A stretch of 64,000 nucleotides of DNA, taken from NCBI RefSeq assembly GCF_003667445.1, contig NZ_RCTF01000006.1:62001-126000 (forward strand), in the 5' to 3' direction. This DNA comes from Xanthobacter tagetidis. GTDB taxonomy: Bacteria > Pseudomonadota > Alphaproteobacteria > Rhizobiales > Xanthobacteraceae. The notes under the pieces are model-generated. The model saw only the letters and a program-made list of their open reading frames with translations. It was not told the DNA's origin and did not search any database. Below, one piece after another: positions 40,049-49,703 of this stretch; within the stretch, counting starts at the first letter, position 1; each line of letters opens with the position of its first letter. Position numbers and translations under genes: made by a program.

Positions 40049-41494
40049 TCAGACGAGATCGTAGGGCGCCCCTCCGGTGCCGGCGATGAGCTGCGCCAGC
40101 TGGCCCAGCGCGGTCGCGAGGCGCGCTTTGTCCGGCAGGCTGCCGAGCGAGAGGCGCACCGCGTCCGGCACCGGCCCGCTCACATGGAAGGCGTCCGCGG
40201 GCGCGAGGCCGAGCCCGGCAAGCCGGGCCGCCTCCGCCAGTCGCAGCCGGTCCCACCGCGCCGGCAGCGGCAGCCAGACATGCAGCCCGAAAGGGTGGGC
40301 GAACCCTTCCGGCAAAAGGGTGCGCGCCACCTCCTGCCGGGCCGCCGCTTCGCGGCGCACCCCGGCCAGCAAGGCGGCGGCGGAGCCGTCGCGGATCCAG
40401 GTGGTGACGAGCGCGCCCATCAGCGGCGCCGGCATCTGGTTGAGCGCCCGCAGCGCCCGCGCAAGACGCCCCGCCCCCTCGGCCGAGGGGGCCACCAGGA
40501 AGGCGGTGCGCAGCCCCGGCGACAGGGCCTTGGACAGGGTGGCGACGTGCCAGACCCCCTGCGGCCGGAGCACCGCCAGCGGCGGCGGAGCGTCGCCCGC
40601 GAGGGGCCAGTAGGGATCGTCCTCGATCACCGGAACGCCCTGGGCCGCCGCGGTTTCCGCCAGCGCCCGGCGGCGCGATTCGGACAGGGTGCGGGCGGTG
40701 GGATTGGCGATGGTCGGCACCAGATAGAGCGCCTTCGGCGACAGGCGCCGGCAGGCGGCGGCGAGGGCCTCCGGGTCCATGCCCGCGCCATCGCCGGGAA
40801 CCCCCTCCAGCGTCAGGCCGAGCTGGGCCGCGGCATTGCGCAGGCCGGGATAGGTCAGCGCCTCGCAGAGCACGACGTCGCCCGGCCGGGCGAGGCTGGT
40901 CAGCAGCGCCGCAAGGCCCGCCTGGGCGCCGGGGGCGACGACGATGCGGGCCGGGTCGAGGGCGCCGAAGGCGGGGGCGAGCCAGGACGCCGCGGCGGCC
41001 CGCTCCGCCAGCGCGCCCGGGCCGGCGTGATAGGACATCAGCCGATCGACGCTGGCGCGGCGGATCACCTCGGCGAGGCCATGGCCGATGAGGTCTGCGA
41101 GCCGCAGGCCGGCGGGCGGCGGCGGGATGTTCATACTGAGGTCCACCGGCGGCCCCGAGCGGTCGCCGGCGGCGGAAACGAAGGAGCCGCGGCCGGTCAC
41201 GGCCTCCAGCAGATGGCGCTGGCGCGCCTCGGCATAGGCGCGGGTGACGGTGGTGAGGTCGATGCCGAGCGCCTTGGCGAGGCTGCGCTGCGGCGGCAGC
41301 CGGTCGCCCGGCCGCAGCGCCCCGGCGGCGAGCCCCGCCTCGATGGCGCCGACGATCTGGAGATAGACCGGCCCGCCGGCGGCATCGAGCGCCGGCAGCC
41401 AGGCCGGGACGGACCCCTGAGTCCGCCCAAATCCCGCGTCGTCGGTCTCGCCGGCGTCGATCGCCCCCAGTATGGACCCAACCCGTTGTTTCAT
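40049..41494 (-). CDS. MocR-type regulator (GntR HTH fused to PLP aminotransferase fold)
   Basis: This 481-residue protein is a MocR/GabR-type transcription factor. The N-terminal GntR winged helix reads YLQIVGAIEAGLAAGALRPG then DRLPPQRSLAKALGIDLTTV. The C-terminal class-I aminotransferase fold carries the PLP-binding Lys in HVATLSKALSPGLRTAFL and an upstream DDPYW motif for the cofactor ring. These regulators sense PLP or an amine and usually control an adjacent gene for PLP, GABA or taurine metabolism. No such target lies next to it here. The ATG at 41494 fits the family start. Confidence 0.92.
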   Translation of the reverse strand: MKQRVGSILGAIDAGETDDAGFGRTQGSVPAWLPALDAAGGPVYLQIVGAIEAGLAAGALRPGDRLPPQRSLAKALGIDLTTVTRAYAEARQRHLLEAVTGRGSFVSAAGDRSGPPVDLSMNIPPPPAGLRLADLIGHGLAEVIRRASVDRLMSYHAGPGALAERAAAASWLAPAFGALDPARIVVAPGAQAGLAALLTSLARPGDVVLCEALTYPGLRNAAAQLGLTLEGVPGDGAGMDPEALAAACRRLSPKALYLVPTIANPTARTLSESRRRALAETAAAQGVPVIEDDPYWPLAGDAPPPLAVLRPQGVWHVATLSKALSPGLRTAFLVAPSAEGAGRLARALRALNQMPAPLMGALVTTWIRDGSAAALLAGVRREAAARQEVARTLLPEGFAHPFGLHVWLPLPARWDRLRLAEAARLAGLGLAPADAFHVSGPVPDAVRLSLGSLPDKARLATALGQLAQLIAGTGGAPYDLV

Positions 41495-41762
41495 TTCCAG
41501 TTCCCGCCCTGCCGGCGACACCGCGGCGGCGCGGACCGGTCCGGAAGACCACGCCGGTCCCGCGCCTGCAGTCCCCGTGGTCTCCCGGCCAGGCCTGCGC
41601 CGCCCGCCCGGGCGGTTCCCCCCACCGGCTTCCGCCGAAGTCCCGCTCACCCTCCTGGTCGGACGATGCCGGAGCGGCCTCCGGATGATGCGCAACATTG
41701 TATGGATCGGCGCCGCCGCGCAACCGGGCGCGAATGCCGACCTTCGCCGGCGCGCTCCGCCG
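41495..41762. other. Intergenic region upstream of the MocR-type gene
   Basis: This ~270 bp lies between the MocR-type regulator start and the uracil-DNA glycosylase stop. I see no gene or strong repeat; it should hold the MocR-type promoter and operator. Confidence 0.45.
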
Positions 41763-42650
41763 TCAGCCCTTCCCGGCCGCCAGCAGGGCCTCGACCGCCA
41801 GCAGGTCGCGCCAGGCGAGGCGCTTTCCGGCGGGGGTGCGCAGCAGATAGGCCGGGTGGAAGGTGGCGATGGCCCGGATGGTCCGCGTCCCGGTGTCGTA
41901 GTCCATCACCCGGCCGCGCAGGCGGGTGATGCCCTCGGTGGTGGCGAGCAGCGCCTGGGCCGAGGGGCCGCCGAGGCACACCAGCACGTCCGGGTCGGCC
42001 AGCTCGATCTGCCGGGTGATGAAGGGCAGGCAGATGGCGGTCTCCTGCGGCGTCGGCGTGCGGTTGCCGGGCGGCCGCCAGGGAATGACGTTGGCGATGT
42101 AGGCGCCGGTGCGGTCGATCCCGATGGCGCCGAGCATCAGGTCCAGCAGCCGCCCCGAGCGGCCGACGAAGGGCAGGCCCTGCTCGTCCTCCTCGCGGCC
42201 CGGCGCCTCGCCCACGAACATCACCTTGGCCGCGGGATTGCCGTCGGCGAACACGAGGCGGCTCGCGGTCTTCTTCAGCGCGCAGCCGTCGAAGCCGTCC
42301 ATGATGGCGCGCAGCGCCTCCAGGCTGCCGGCTTCGCGCGCCGCCTCCCGCGCCGCCATGGCGGCGGCGTCGGGCGCGTGGGGCGCGGCTGCGGGGGCGA
42401 CGGCCGGCGGGGCCGCCGTGCGCGGCGCAGGCCGGGGCGCGGCGCGCGCCGGCTCGGACCGTAGGACGTCGCGGCGCGCCGGCTCCTCTGTCGGCGCCGC
42501 AGCGCTCGCCCGCCGCGCGGCGAGGCGCGCGGCCTCGGCCGCGCTCTCGGCGAAGCGGTCCACCGGCGCCTCGCCCACGGCCACATCAACGCCCGCTTCC
42601 AGGTGGAAGGCGAGGATGTCGTGCCAGTCCTCGTGCGATCGCTCGGCCAT
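41763..42650 (-). CDS. Uracil-DNA glycosylase, [4Fe-4S] family
   Basis: This 295-residue protein is a family-4-type uracil-DNA glycosylase. After an Ala/Pro/Arg-rich N-terminal ~120 residues, which is probably disordered, the catalytic domain starts [17 protein letters not shown]. The water-activating motif [20 protein letters not shown] is present, and [11 protein letters not shown] gives the second active-site loop with its His. Cysteines that could hold the cluster are in GCALKK, AICLPF and VCLGGP; the usual first CxxC pair is reduced to one Cys, as I recall for rhizobial homologs. It removes uracil from DNA. Its 5' end is close to a palindromic repeat near 42790. Confidence 0.88.
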   Translation of the reverse strand: MAERSHEDWHDILAFHLEAGVDVAVGEAPVDRFAESAAEAARLAARRASAAAPTEEPARRDVLRSEPARAAPRPAPRTAAPPAVAPAAAPHAPDAAAMAAREAAREAGSLEALRAIMDGFDGCALKKTASRLVFADGNPAAKVMFVGEAPGREEDEQGLPFVGRSGRLLDLMLGAIGIDRTGAYIANVIPWRPPGNRTPTPQETAICLPFITRQIELADPDVLVCLGGPSAQALLATTEGITRLRGRVMDYDTGTRTIRAIATFHPAYLLRTPAGKRLAWRDLLAVEALLAAGKG

Positions 42651-42889
42651 GGGTTCCGCGGCAGATGGGGGTCCTGGGGGTCTTCTAGCACGGCTGGCGC
42701 GGGAAGGCCCGGGGCCGGACAAGGCAGAGCGGCGGACCTCGATCACGCCGGACGCCGGTCATGCCTCATTGCGTGCGGGCCCCTCCCCACCCCTCCCCCG
42801 CATGCGGGAGAGGGAGCTGGTCCGGGCTCCATTCGAACGGAGACGCGACACGATGCGGGGCCTTCCCCGCCCCGCCCGGCGCCCCCGCC

Positions 42890-45709
42890 TCAGGCCCGCG
42901 CGGCGCGGCGCGGGGCTTCCTCGTCGTCGCTGGCGCCTTCGAACACCGCCACCAGCGCGCGGCGGATGGCCGACTGGCGCGCGGCGCCGGTGATCTTCGC
43001 GCCCATCAGGTCGGTGACGTAGAACACGTCCACCGCCCGCTCGCCGAAGGTCGCCACATGGGCCGAAGCGATGTTGAGGTTCAGCCGCGACAGCGTGGTG
43101 GTGAGCTCGAACAAGAGGCCCGGCCGGTCGAGGCCGGAGACCTCCACCACGGTGTGGCGGTTCGACCAGGAATTGTTCACCGTCACCTCCGGCTCCACCG
43201 AGAAGGTGCGCCGGCCCTTCGGCAGCTTGCGGGCGATCACCTCCGGCAGCCGCACCTCGCCGGCCAGCGCCTTCTCGATGGCGTCCTTCACCTTGTCGGC
43301 GCGCCGCCGCTCGTCCTCGTCGCGCTCGAAGGCGCGGCGGATGGAGATGGTGTCGAGCGCGAGCCCATCCGTGGTGGTGGAGATGTGGGCGTCGACGATG
43401 TTCGCCCCCGCGGAGGCGCAGGCGCCGGCGATCACCGAGAGCAGCTTGGGATGGTCCGGCGCCAGCACCATCAGCGTGGTGATGCCGCGGGCCGGGTCCA
43501 GCTCCGCATGCACGGCGAGCGGCTTGCCCGCCGCCTCGGTGGCGTCCACGAAGCGGGCATGGATCAGCTTGGTGTCGAGGTCCACCCGCAGCCAGTAGGG
43601 CGGATAGTGGCGCGCGGCATAGGCGGCCACCTTGTCGTCCGACCAGTCGGCGAGCGCGTGGCGGAACTGGGCCTGGGCCACGGCGACGCGCTTGCCGCGG
43701 TCCACCTCGGAGAAGCCGCCGGTGAGCACCGGCTCGGTCTCGTAATAGAGCGTGCGCAGGAGCTGCGCCTTCCAGCCGTTCCAGGTGCCCGGCCCCACCG
43801 CGCGGATGTCCGCCGTGGTGATGATGGTGAGCAGCTTCATGCGCTCGAGATTCTGCACCACGGCGGCGAAGTTCTCGATGGTCTTGCGGTCCGAGAGGTC
43901 GCGCGACTGGGCGACGGTGGACATCACGAGATGCTGCTCCACCAGCCAGGCGACCGTCTCGGTCTCCACCGCCGAGAGGCCGAAGCGCGGGCACAGGCGC
44001 CGGGCGATGCGGGCGCCGGCGACGGAATGGTCCTCGGGCCGGCCCTTGGCGATGTCGTGCAGCAGCAGCGCCACATAGAGCAGCGCCCGGTTCTTCACGG
44101 TCGCCATGAGGTCGTTGGCGAGGCCGTTCTCGGGGTTCGACTTGCGCTCGATCTCGGAGAGGATGCCGATGCAGCGCAGCAGGTGCTCGTCCACCGTGTA
44201 GTGGTGGTACATGTTGAACTGCATCATGGCGACGACCTTGCCGAACTCCGGCACGAAGCGCCCGAGCACGCCGGCCTCGTTCATGCGCCGCAGCACCGTC
44301 TCCGGCGCATTGCGCGAGGCGAGCACCTCCAGGAACAGGCGGTTGGCTTCCTCGTTCTCGCGCAGGTCCGCGTCGATCAGCGCCAGCGAGCGGGCGGCGA
44401 GCCGCATGGCATCGGGATGCAGCGCGAGGTCGCGCTTGTCGGCGATGTGGAACAGGCGGATGAGGTTGACCGGATCGCGCTTGAACGCCTCCTCGTCGGC
44501 CACGTTCAGGCGGTCATGGTCGACGATGAAGTCGGCGCTCTCCTTCAGCGCCACCGTGCGCGAGCGGCCGGACAGGCGCTGCACCATGCCCTTGAGGCCG
44601 GGCACCGGCTTGTCGTGGCGCTCCTCCAGCGCAGCGGAGAGGATGGCGGTGAGGTCGCCCACGTCCTTCGCCACCAGGAAATAGTGCTTCATGAAGCGCT
44701 CGACGTCGCGCTGGCCGGGATGCTCGGTGTAGCCGAGGCGCTCGGCCATATCCCGCTGCAGGTCGAACGACAGGCGCTCCTCGGCGCGGCCGGTGAGGAA
44801 GTGCAGGTGGCAGCGCACCGACCACAGGAAGTCCTCGCAGCGGGTGAACAGCCGCGCCTCCTCGCGGGTGAACACGCCCTTCGCCACCAACTGGCCGGTG
44901 GCGCGCACGCGGTAGACGTATTTCGCGATCCAGAACAGCGTGTGCAGGTCGCGAAGGCCGCCCTTGCCGTCCTTGACGTTGGGCTCCACCAGATAGCGCG
45001 ACTGGCCGGCGCGGCGCAGGCGCTCCTCGCGCTCGGCCATCTTGGCGGCGACGAACTCGGCGGCGGTGCCCTCCACCACCTCCTTGTCGAAGCGGCGCTC
45101 CAGGTCCTCGAACAGCGCCTTGTCGCCCACCAGGAAGCGCGCCTCCAGGATCGAGGTGCGGATGGTGACGTCGGCGCGCGCCTGGCGCAGCGATTCGTCC
45201 ACCGAGCGGGTGGCGTGGCCCACCTTCAGGCCGAGGTCCCACAGCATGTAGAGCATGGCCTCGGCCACGCTCTCGCCCCAGGCGGTCTGCTTGTAAGGCA
45301 GAACGAACAGGATGTCGGTGTCCGAGCCCGGCGCCAGCATGCCGCGCCCGTAGCCGCCCACCGCCGCCACCGCCATGCGCTCGGAGCGCGAGGGGTTGTC
45401 CATGGGGTAGAGCAGCGTGGTCGCGACCTCGAAGGCGGCCTGGATGATGGCATCCTGGAGCGCGGACAGGCGCTGGGCGCAGCAGCGGCCGCACCCCTCT
45501 TCCATCAGCAGCCGCTCGGCCTCGGCCCGGCCTTCCGCCAGCGCACTCTTCATGCGCGCCACCACCGCCTGCCGCAATTCCAGGTCGCGACCCTGATGGG
45601 CGCGGGCGATTTCGAGAATCTCGGCCTTGAGCGCCTTGCCCTCGAAACGCTCGCCGATGGTCCGGGTGGCCCGCGGGGTGCGGGGGGCGGTGGTGCGCAG
45701 GATGTTCAT
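42890..45709 (-). CDS. glnD: [Protein-PII] uridylyltransferase / UMP-removing enzyme
   Basis: This 939-residue bifunctional enzyme uridylylates PII proteins when glutamine is low and removes UMP when it is high. The nucleotidyltransferase motif is [17 protein letters not shown] (with the DxD-type pair). The HD phosphohydrolase domain has [15 protein letters not shown]. Two ACT domains at the C-terminus (around [20 protein letters not shown] and [20 protein letters not shown]) sense glutamine. Length fits the alphaproteobacterial protein. The ATG at 45709 matches the family start, though the Shine-Dalgarno is weak. It is divergent from a chlorite dismutase gene. Confidence 0.96.
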   Translation of the reverse strand: MNILRTTAPRTPRATRTIGERFEGKALKAEILEIARAHQGRDLELRQAVVARMKSALAEGRAEAERLLMEEGCGRCCAQRLSALQDAIIQAAFEVATTLLYPMDNPSRSERMAVAAVGGYGRGMLAPGSDTDILFVLPYKQTAWGESVAEAMLYMLWDLGLKVGHATRSVDESLRQARADVTIRTSILEARFLVGDKALFEDLERRFDKEVVEGTAAEFVAAKMAEREERLRRAGQSRYLVEPNVKDGKGGLRDLHTLFWIAKYVYRVRATGQLVAKGVFTREEARLFTRCEDFLWSVRCHLHFLTGRAEERLSFDLQRDMAERLGYTEHPGQRDVERFMKHYFLVAKDVGDLTAILSAALEERHDKPVPGLKGMVQRLSGRSRTVALKESADFIVDHDRLNVADEEAFKRDPVNLIRLFHIADKRDLALHPDAMRLAARSLALIDADLRENEEANRLFLEVLASRNAPETVLRRMNEAGVLGRFVPEFGKVVAMMQFNMYHHYTVDEHLLRCIGILSEIERKSNPENGLANDLMATVKNRALLYVALLLHDIAKGRPEDHSVAGARIARRLCPRFGLSAVETETVAWLVEQHLVMSTVAQSRDLSDRKTIENFAAVVQNLERMKLLTIITTADIRAVGPGTWNGWKAQLLRTLYYETEPVLTGGFSEVDRGKRVAVAQAQFRHALADWSDDKVAAYAARHYPPYWLRVDLDTKLIHARFVDATEAAGKPLAVHAELDPARGITTLMVLAPDHPKLLSVIAGACASAGANIVDAHISTTTDGLALDTISIRRAFERDEDERRRADKVKDAIEKALAGEVRLPEVIARKLPKGRRTFSVEPEVTVNNSWSNRHTVVEVSGLDRPGLLFELTTTLSRLNLNIASAHVATFGERAVDVFYVTDLMGAKITGAARQSAIRRALVAVFEGASDDEEAPRRAARA

Positions 45710-45829
45710 GGACCAAGTTATGCGCGAGATGGCGCAGGGCGTCGAGGGGCGCGGCGCCGCGCGGCACATGCCTTTGTGCTGCATTGCGGCAATGTTAGCC
45801 TCAGGTATCGCAATGCCGGAAACCCTACG

Positions 45830-46417
45830 ATGGCCGCTCCCCTCCTCGTCGCCTTCACGGCCGGTCCGGCCGGTGCCTGGCGCATCGATCGCATCGCGCC
45901 GGTGATCGGCCCCACGCTGGCGGACGCCGATCGCCTGGACGTCGCCGAGGGCCGGCGGCCGGACCTGGCCCATGCCGCATGGCAGCTCACCGGCACCACC
46001 AGCCATCCGCGCTACGCCGAGCGCGCGGAGCTTGCCGCGCTGCGCGCGCGGCAGGAGGGCCTGGCGCGACCCGGCGCGACCTGCGCCGCGCTGATCCCGG
46101 TGCGCAAGACCGAGGCCTGGTGGGACCTCGCCCAGGACGAGCGGCGGGCCGTGATCGAGGAGCGCTCGCGGCACATCGCGATCGGGCTCGACTATCTTCC
46201 TCAGGTGGCGCGCCGGCTGCACCACAGCCGGGAGATTGGCGGCGAGCCGTTCGATTTCCTGACCTGGTTCGAATACGCGCCCGCCGACGCCGCGGCGTTC
46301 GAGGACCTGGTCGGCCGCCTGCGGGCGACCGAGGAATGGCGCTATGTGGACCGGGAGGTGGACATCCGCCTCAGCCGCGACGTAGGCACCTTGGGCACCT
46401 TGGGCGCGGTCGCCTGA
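45830..46417 (+). CDS. cld: Chlorite dismutase, short clade-2 type
   Basis: This 195-residue protein closely resembles the short, dimeric chlorite dismutases typified by the Nitrobacter winogradskyi enzyme. It shows SHPRYAERAEL, ALIPVRKTEAWWDLAQDERR, and FDFLTWFEYAPADAAAFEDL-RATEEWRYVDRE. The haem-binding His115 (SRHIAIGL) and the catalytic distal Arg128 (PQVARRL), 13 residues apart as in the Nitrobacter enzyme, are both present. It should therefore convert chlorite to chloride and O2, or act as a related haem detoxification enzyme. The ATG at 45830 gives the family start, with a weak Shine-Dalgarno. No perchlorate reductase genes are nearby, so chlorate respiration is not implied. Confidence 0.88.
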   Translation: MAAPLLVAFTAGPAGAWRIDRIAPVIGPTLADADRLDVAEGRRPDLAHAAWQLTGTTSHPRYAERAELAALRARQEGLARPGATCAALIPVRKTEAWWDLAQDERRAVIEERSRHIAIGLDYLPQVARRLHHSREIGGEPFDFLTWFEYAPADAAAFEDLVGRLRATEEWRYVDREVDIRLSRDVGTLGTLGAVA

Positions 46418-46486
46418 AGCATTGGCAAGCGGGGTGGAGCCGGTCCGCGCGATGCGGGCGCGCCGGACCGCCGGCTCCAGCGCGGC

Positions 46487-47512
46487 TCAGCGCTTGTTGC
46501 CGCTCAGCCAGGCGAGCAGCGGATTGGCCGGCGCCGGCGGGTTGGCGAGCTCGGCCACCACGATGAGCTGCTTGACCTCGCCCCGCTTGAAGGCGGCGAG
46601 GAACTTCTCGTAGTCGCGGAACGAGACGCAGCCGTTGGAATCGCCGCGCGGCCCCAGCAGGTAGCTGTGGGTGAGGATGCCGTCGCGCCCGAACATCTTG
46701 TCCTTCTCGACCGGATGCATGCGGATCGCCTCGACGCCGTGGAACAGCGCCTCGCGCATCACGAGATTGTAGGTGTTGGGCGGGGTCGGGCCGACCATGC
46801 GCTTGGAGACGTGGCGCGGGTCGTCGAACATCTTGCCGTAGCCCGAATGGGCCTCCAGCCGGTCGCCGTTCGGCATGTAGACGGTCTGGCCGACGATGTC
46901 ATAGACCGCATAGCCGCTGCCGGGCGTGGGCAGTGCCACGTCCGCCTTGGCCCACGGCACGTGGTCCTTGTCCGCGTCCCGCGTGGCGAGGTCGCCATAG
47001 GCGTCGCGTTCGCGCGCCATGGGATAGTCGCGCTCGCGCGAGAGCGGGTTGGGCGTCGGCAGGGGCGCGACGCCGGCCTGGCGGCCGGGATTGCTGGGCG
47101 GCAGCGGGGCGGGCGAGGTGTTGCTCGTCACCACATTGGTGCTGGGCGCCTCGGCGGAGGAGGTGAAGCCGCGCGCGCCGGTGACGACGCCGGGCGCGAA
47201 CATCCAGTTCTCGCCCTGGGAGAGCGTTCCGGCGGAGGGAATGCCGCCGTCGCTGCCGGGCAGCGGGCCGGAATGGGTGCGCAGCACCACGGGCGGCAGG
47301 GCCGGGCCGGCGCTCGCGATCGCCTGGCGGTCCTGCTTGCCGCTGCCGGAGCCGGCCATGAACCAGACCCCGCCGCCGACCGCGCCGGCCAGCGCCAGCG
47401 CGCCGACGCCCACCAGCAGCGCCAGGGGCGCGCGGCGGCGCGGCTCCTCATGGGGCTCCTCGTAGAGGTCGTAGCCGGACTCGTCGTCCCAGTCGAAGTC
47501 GTAGGCGGTCAT
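46487..47512 (-). CDS. Membrane-anchored DUF2778 (Tlde1-like) L,D-transpeptidase-type protein
   Basis: This 341-residue protein has an acidic cytoplasmic tail (MTAYDFDWDDESGYDLYEEP), one membrane helix ([21 protein letters not shown], ~30-52), a low-complexity Pro/Ser-rich linker, and a C-terminal DUF2778/Tlde1-like domain (from ~205). The catalytic pattern H-x(9)-S-x-GC is ILTHSYLLGPRGDSNGC with His282, Ser292 and Cys295. Tlde1 is known as a type VI effector, but membrane-anchored DUF2778 proteins are common in Rhizobiales and probably remodel peptidoglycan in the periplasm. AGCGAGG precedes the ATG. There is no type VI gene nearby. Confidence 0.85.
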   Translation of the reverse strand: MTAYDFDWDDESGYDLYEEPHEEPRRRAPLALLVGVGALALAGAVGGGVWFMAGSGSGKQDRQAIASAGPALPPVVLRTHSGPLPGSDGGIPSAGTLSQGENWMFAPGVVTGARGFTSSAEAPSTNVVTSNTSPAPLPPSNPGRQAGVAPLPTPNPLSRERDYPMARERDAYGDLATRDADKDHVPWAKADVALPTPGSGYAVYDIVGQTVYMPNGDRLEAHSGYGKMFDDPRHVSKRMVGPTPPNTYNLVMREALFHGVEAIRMHPVEKDKMFGRDGILTHSYLLGPRGDSNGCVSFRDYEKFLAAFKRGEVKQLIVVAELANPPAPANPLLAWLSGNKR

Positions 47513-47929
47513 GGTCCTCGCTGCTCGACGCGGAAGGCCCGCCCCCGAAGGATGCGGACCGCCCTTTCCCGAAGCCGGAAGCCGGCCTCAAACCCACGAA
47601 CGCGGCTCCGCGATCGTATCGTCGTCCGATCGCACCGCCTGCGCCAGCCCCGCGAACCGCTGCGGGATGCCTGAACGGCACGCCCCAACAATAAAGCAGC
47701 CGGCGCCGATCTCAAGTCCGACGGCCGCCGCGGCGCCGCAAGCCCAATTCTGCGCCCGAGCATGCCCGAGCACGGTGAGCAAATCCTTAAGACCGCCTTC
47801 CACCAGAGCGGCATGGCGAGAACATGGCCGCCCGGTGCGGCCTCGTCCCGCGCCCCTGCGCCATTGGACAGGCCGGAGGAACTGCGCTAGCGCTTGGGCC
47901 GATTGCCGATACCGTCAGGGAGACGCGCC
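47513..47929. other. Intergenic region between divergent genes
   Basis: The ~415 bp between the Tlde1-like gene and the thiolase gene carry no convincing gene. A locally AT-rich stretch (CAACAATAAAGCAG near 47687-47700) may belong to a promoter. Confidence 0.45.
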
Positions 47930-49102
47930 ATGGATGCCAAGGCCGCCATCGTGGGCTGGGCCCACTCGCCGTTCGGAAAGCTCGAGGACGCCGACACCGA
48001 GGCGCTCATGGGCCGGGTCGCCGGAGCCGCCATCGAGCATGCCGGCCTTGCCCCTGCGGACGTCGATTCGATCCATGTGGGCGTGTTCAACGCCGGCTTC
48101 CAGAAGCAGGACTTCCAGGGCGCCATGCCGGCGCTGTCGGTGCCGGAACTGGCCCACGTGCCGGCCATGCGGCTGGAGAACGCCTGCGCCACCGGCTCGG
48201 CCGCCATCCATTCGGCGCTGAACTATGTGGAGGCCGGGCGCGGCCGCATCGCGCTGGTGATCGGCGCCGAGAAGATGACCGCCAAGCCCACCGCCGAGGT
48301 GGGCGACATCCTGCTGAACGCCTCCTACCGCAAGGAGGAGGCGGACATCGACGGGGGCTTCGCCGGCGTGTTCGGGCGCATCGCCCAGGCCTATTTCCAG
48401 CGCTACGGCGACCGTTCCGAGGAACTCGCCCGCATCGCCGCCAAAAACCACAAGAATGGCGTGTCGAACCCCTATGCGCAGATGCGCAAGGACTTCGGCT
48501 TCGAGTTCTGCAACACCATCTCCGAGAAGAACCCCTACGTGGCCGGCCCGCTGCGGCGCACCGACTGCTCGCTGGTGTCGGACGGCGCCGCGGCGCTGGT
48601 GATCGCCTCCGCGGACGTGGCCGAGGGCCTCGCCCGCGCCGTGGCGTTCCGCGCCCGCGCGCAGGCCAACGACATCCTGCCGCTCTCGCGCCGCGACCCC
48701 ATCGCCTTCGAGGGCGCGCGCCGCGCCTGGGCGCAGGGGCTGGCGGAGGCCGGCCTCAGCCTTGACGACCTGGACCTGGTGGAGACCCACGACTGCTTCA
48801 CCATCGCTGAGCTGATCGAATACGAGGCCATGGGCCTCGCCAAGCCCGGCGACGGCTACAAGGTGGTGCGCGAGGGGCTGACCCAGAAGGACGGCAGGCT
48901 GCCGGTGAACCCTTCGGGCGGCCTGAAGTCGAAGGGCCACCCGATCGGCGCCACGGGCGTGTCCATGCACGTGCTCTCGGCCATGCAGCTCATGGGCGAG
49001 GCGGGCGACATGCAGATCGACGGCGCCAAGGTCGCCGGCGTGTTCAACATGGGTGGCGCGGCGGTCGCCAACTACGTGTCGATCCTGGAGCGCGTGAAGT
49101 AG
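47930..49102 (+). CDS. Acetyl-CoA acetyltransferase / SCP2-type thiolase
   Basis: This 390-residue thiolase catalyses reversible condensation or thiolysis of acyl-CoA. The nucleophilic Cys86 lies in LENACATGSAAIHSA. The second half has VETHDCFTIAELIEYE and the loop GGLKSKGHPIGATG, which supplies a His. The final Cys/His region of the classic FadA form is instead the SCP2-thiolase type. AGGGAGA lies 6 bases before the ATG. It is followed by a long repeat-rich intergenic region. Likely role is fatty-acid or 3-oxoacyl-CoA degradation; the neighbours do not specify the pathway. Confidence 0.92.
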   Translation: MDAKAAIVGWAHSPFGKLEDADTEALMGRVAGAAIEHAGLAPADVDSIHVGVFNAGFQKQDFQGAMPALSVPELAHVPAMRLENACATGSAAIHSALNYVEAGRGRIALVIGAEKMTAKPTAEVGDILLNASYRKEEADIDGGFAGVFGRIAQAYFQRYGDRSEELARIAAKNHKNGVSNPYAQMRKDFGFEFCNTISEKNPYVAGPLRRTDCSLVSDGAAALVIASADVAEGLARAVAFRARAQANDILPLSRRDPIAFEGARRAWAQGLAEAGLSLDDLDLVETHDCFTIAELIEYEAMGLAKPGDGYKVVREGLTQKDGRLPVNPSGGLKSKGHPIGATGVSMHVLSAMQLMGEAGDMQIDGAKVAGVFNMGGAAVANYVSILERVK

Positions 49103-49703
49103 CCGACGGCGGAGCCGCTGTTCCCCGGCCCAGCGACGGCGCAGCCGTCTTTCCTCCAAGCGACGGCGGAGCCGTCGTGCCCCGGCCAAGCGACGGCGTG
49201 AGCCGGAGCGCCGAGCCGGGGTCCAGGGGAGGGATCGGCGAAGCCGTCAAATCCTCCGATGCCGCGCCTGGAAAGGATAAGGCCGCCTTCGGCGCAGCCT
49301 TGCGCTGGGTCCCGGCTCTCCTCCCGCTGCGCTCCGCTTCGCTCCCGTCGGCCGGGACGCGAGGGCGGTCCCCGGCCCAGCGACGGCGCAGCCGTCTTTC
49401 CTCCAAGCGACGGCGGAGCCGTCGTGCCCCGGCCAATCGACGGCACAGCCGGAGCGCCGAGCCGGGGTCCAGGGAAGGGATCGGCGAAGCCGGCAGACTC
49501 CCGCCCCGCTGCCGATGACGCGCCGCACCCTTCCCGCCGTCATGCTCCGACTTGATCGGAGCATCCATGCAACCCGGCGGCGTCGCGCCCGGCCCCGCAT
49601 GGGCCCTCCGGTCAAGCCGGAGGGCGACGGTGGAGAATGGGGAAACGGTGGGGAAGAGAGGCGCCAGGGGAGAAGGTGACGGAGCCCCCAACTGCCCTCG
49701 GGC
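49103..49703. repeat. Repeat-rich intergenic region with GACGGC palindromes and hairpins
   Basis: This ~600 bp has no gene. It contains many copies of the palindrome GACGGCGGAGCCGTC or GACGGCGCAGCCGTC (near 49104, 49134, 49160, 49382 and 49407). A 124-125 bp direct repeat occurs at 49122-49246 and 49369-49492. Two hairpins of the same architecture as those at 35 kb follow: ATGCTCCGA/TCGGAGCAT (49542-49564) and GCCCTCCGG/CCGGAGGGC (49603-49625), in opposite orientation. Confidence 0.65.

Noticed and set aside
42761..45829. Long plus-strand frame running through glnD into the chlorite dismutase
   Set aside because: Only the last 195 codons match a family. The rest is antisense to glnD and has no start or domain of its own.
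46487..47512. Type VI secretion effector
   Set aside because: The Tlde1-like domain is there, but the protein has its own membrane anchor and no type VI or immunity gene is adjacent.
49122..49492. CRISPR array
   Set aside because: The repeats are palindromic units with unequal spacing and one long direct duplication, not regular repeat-spacer units, and no cas gene is present.
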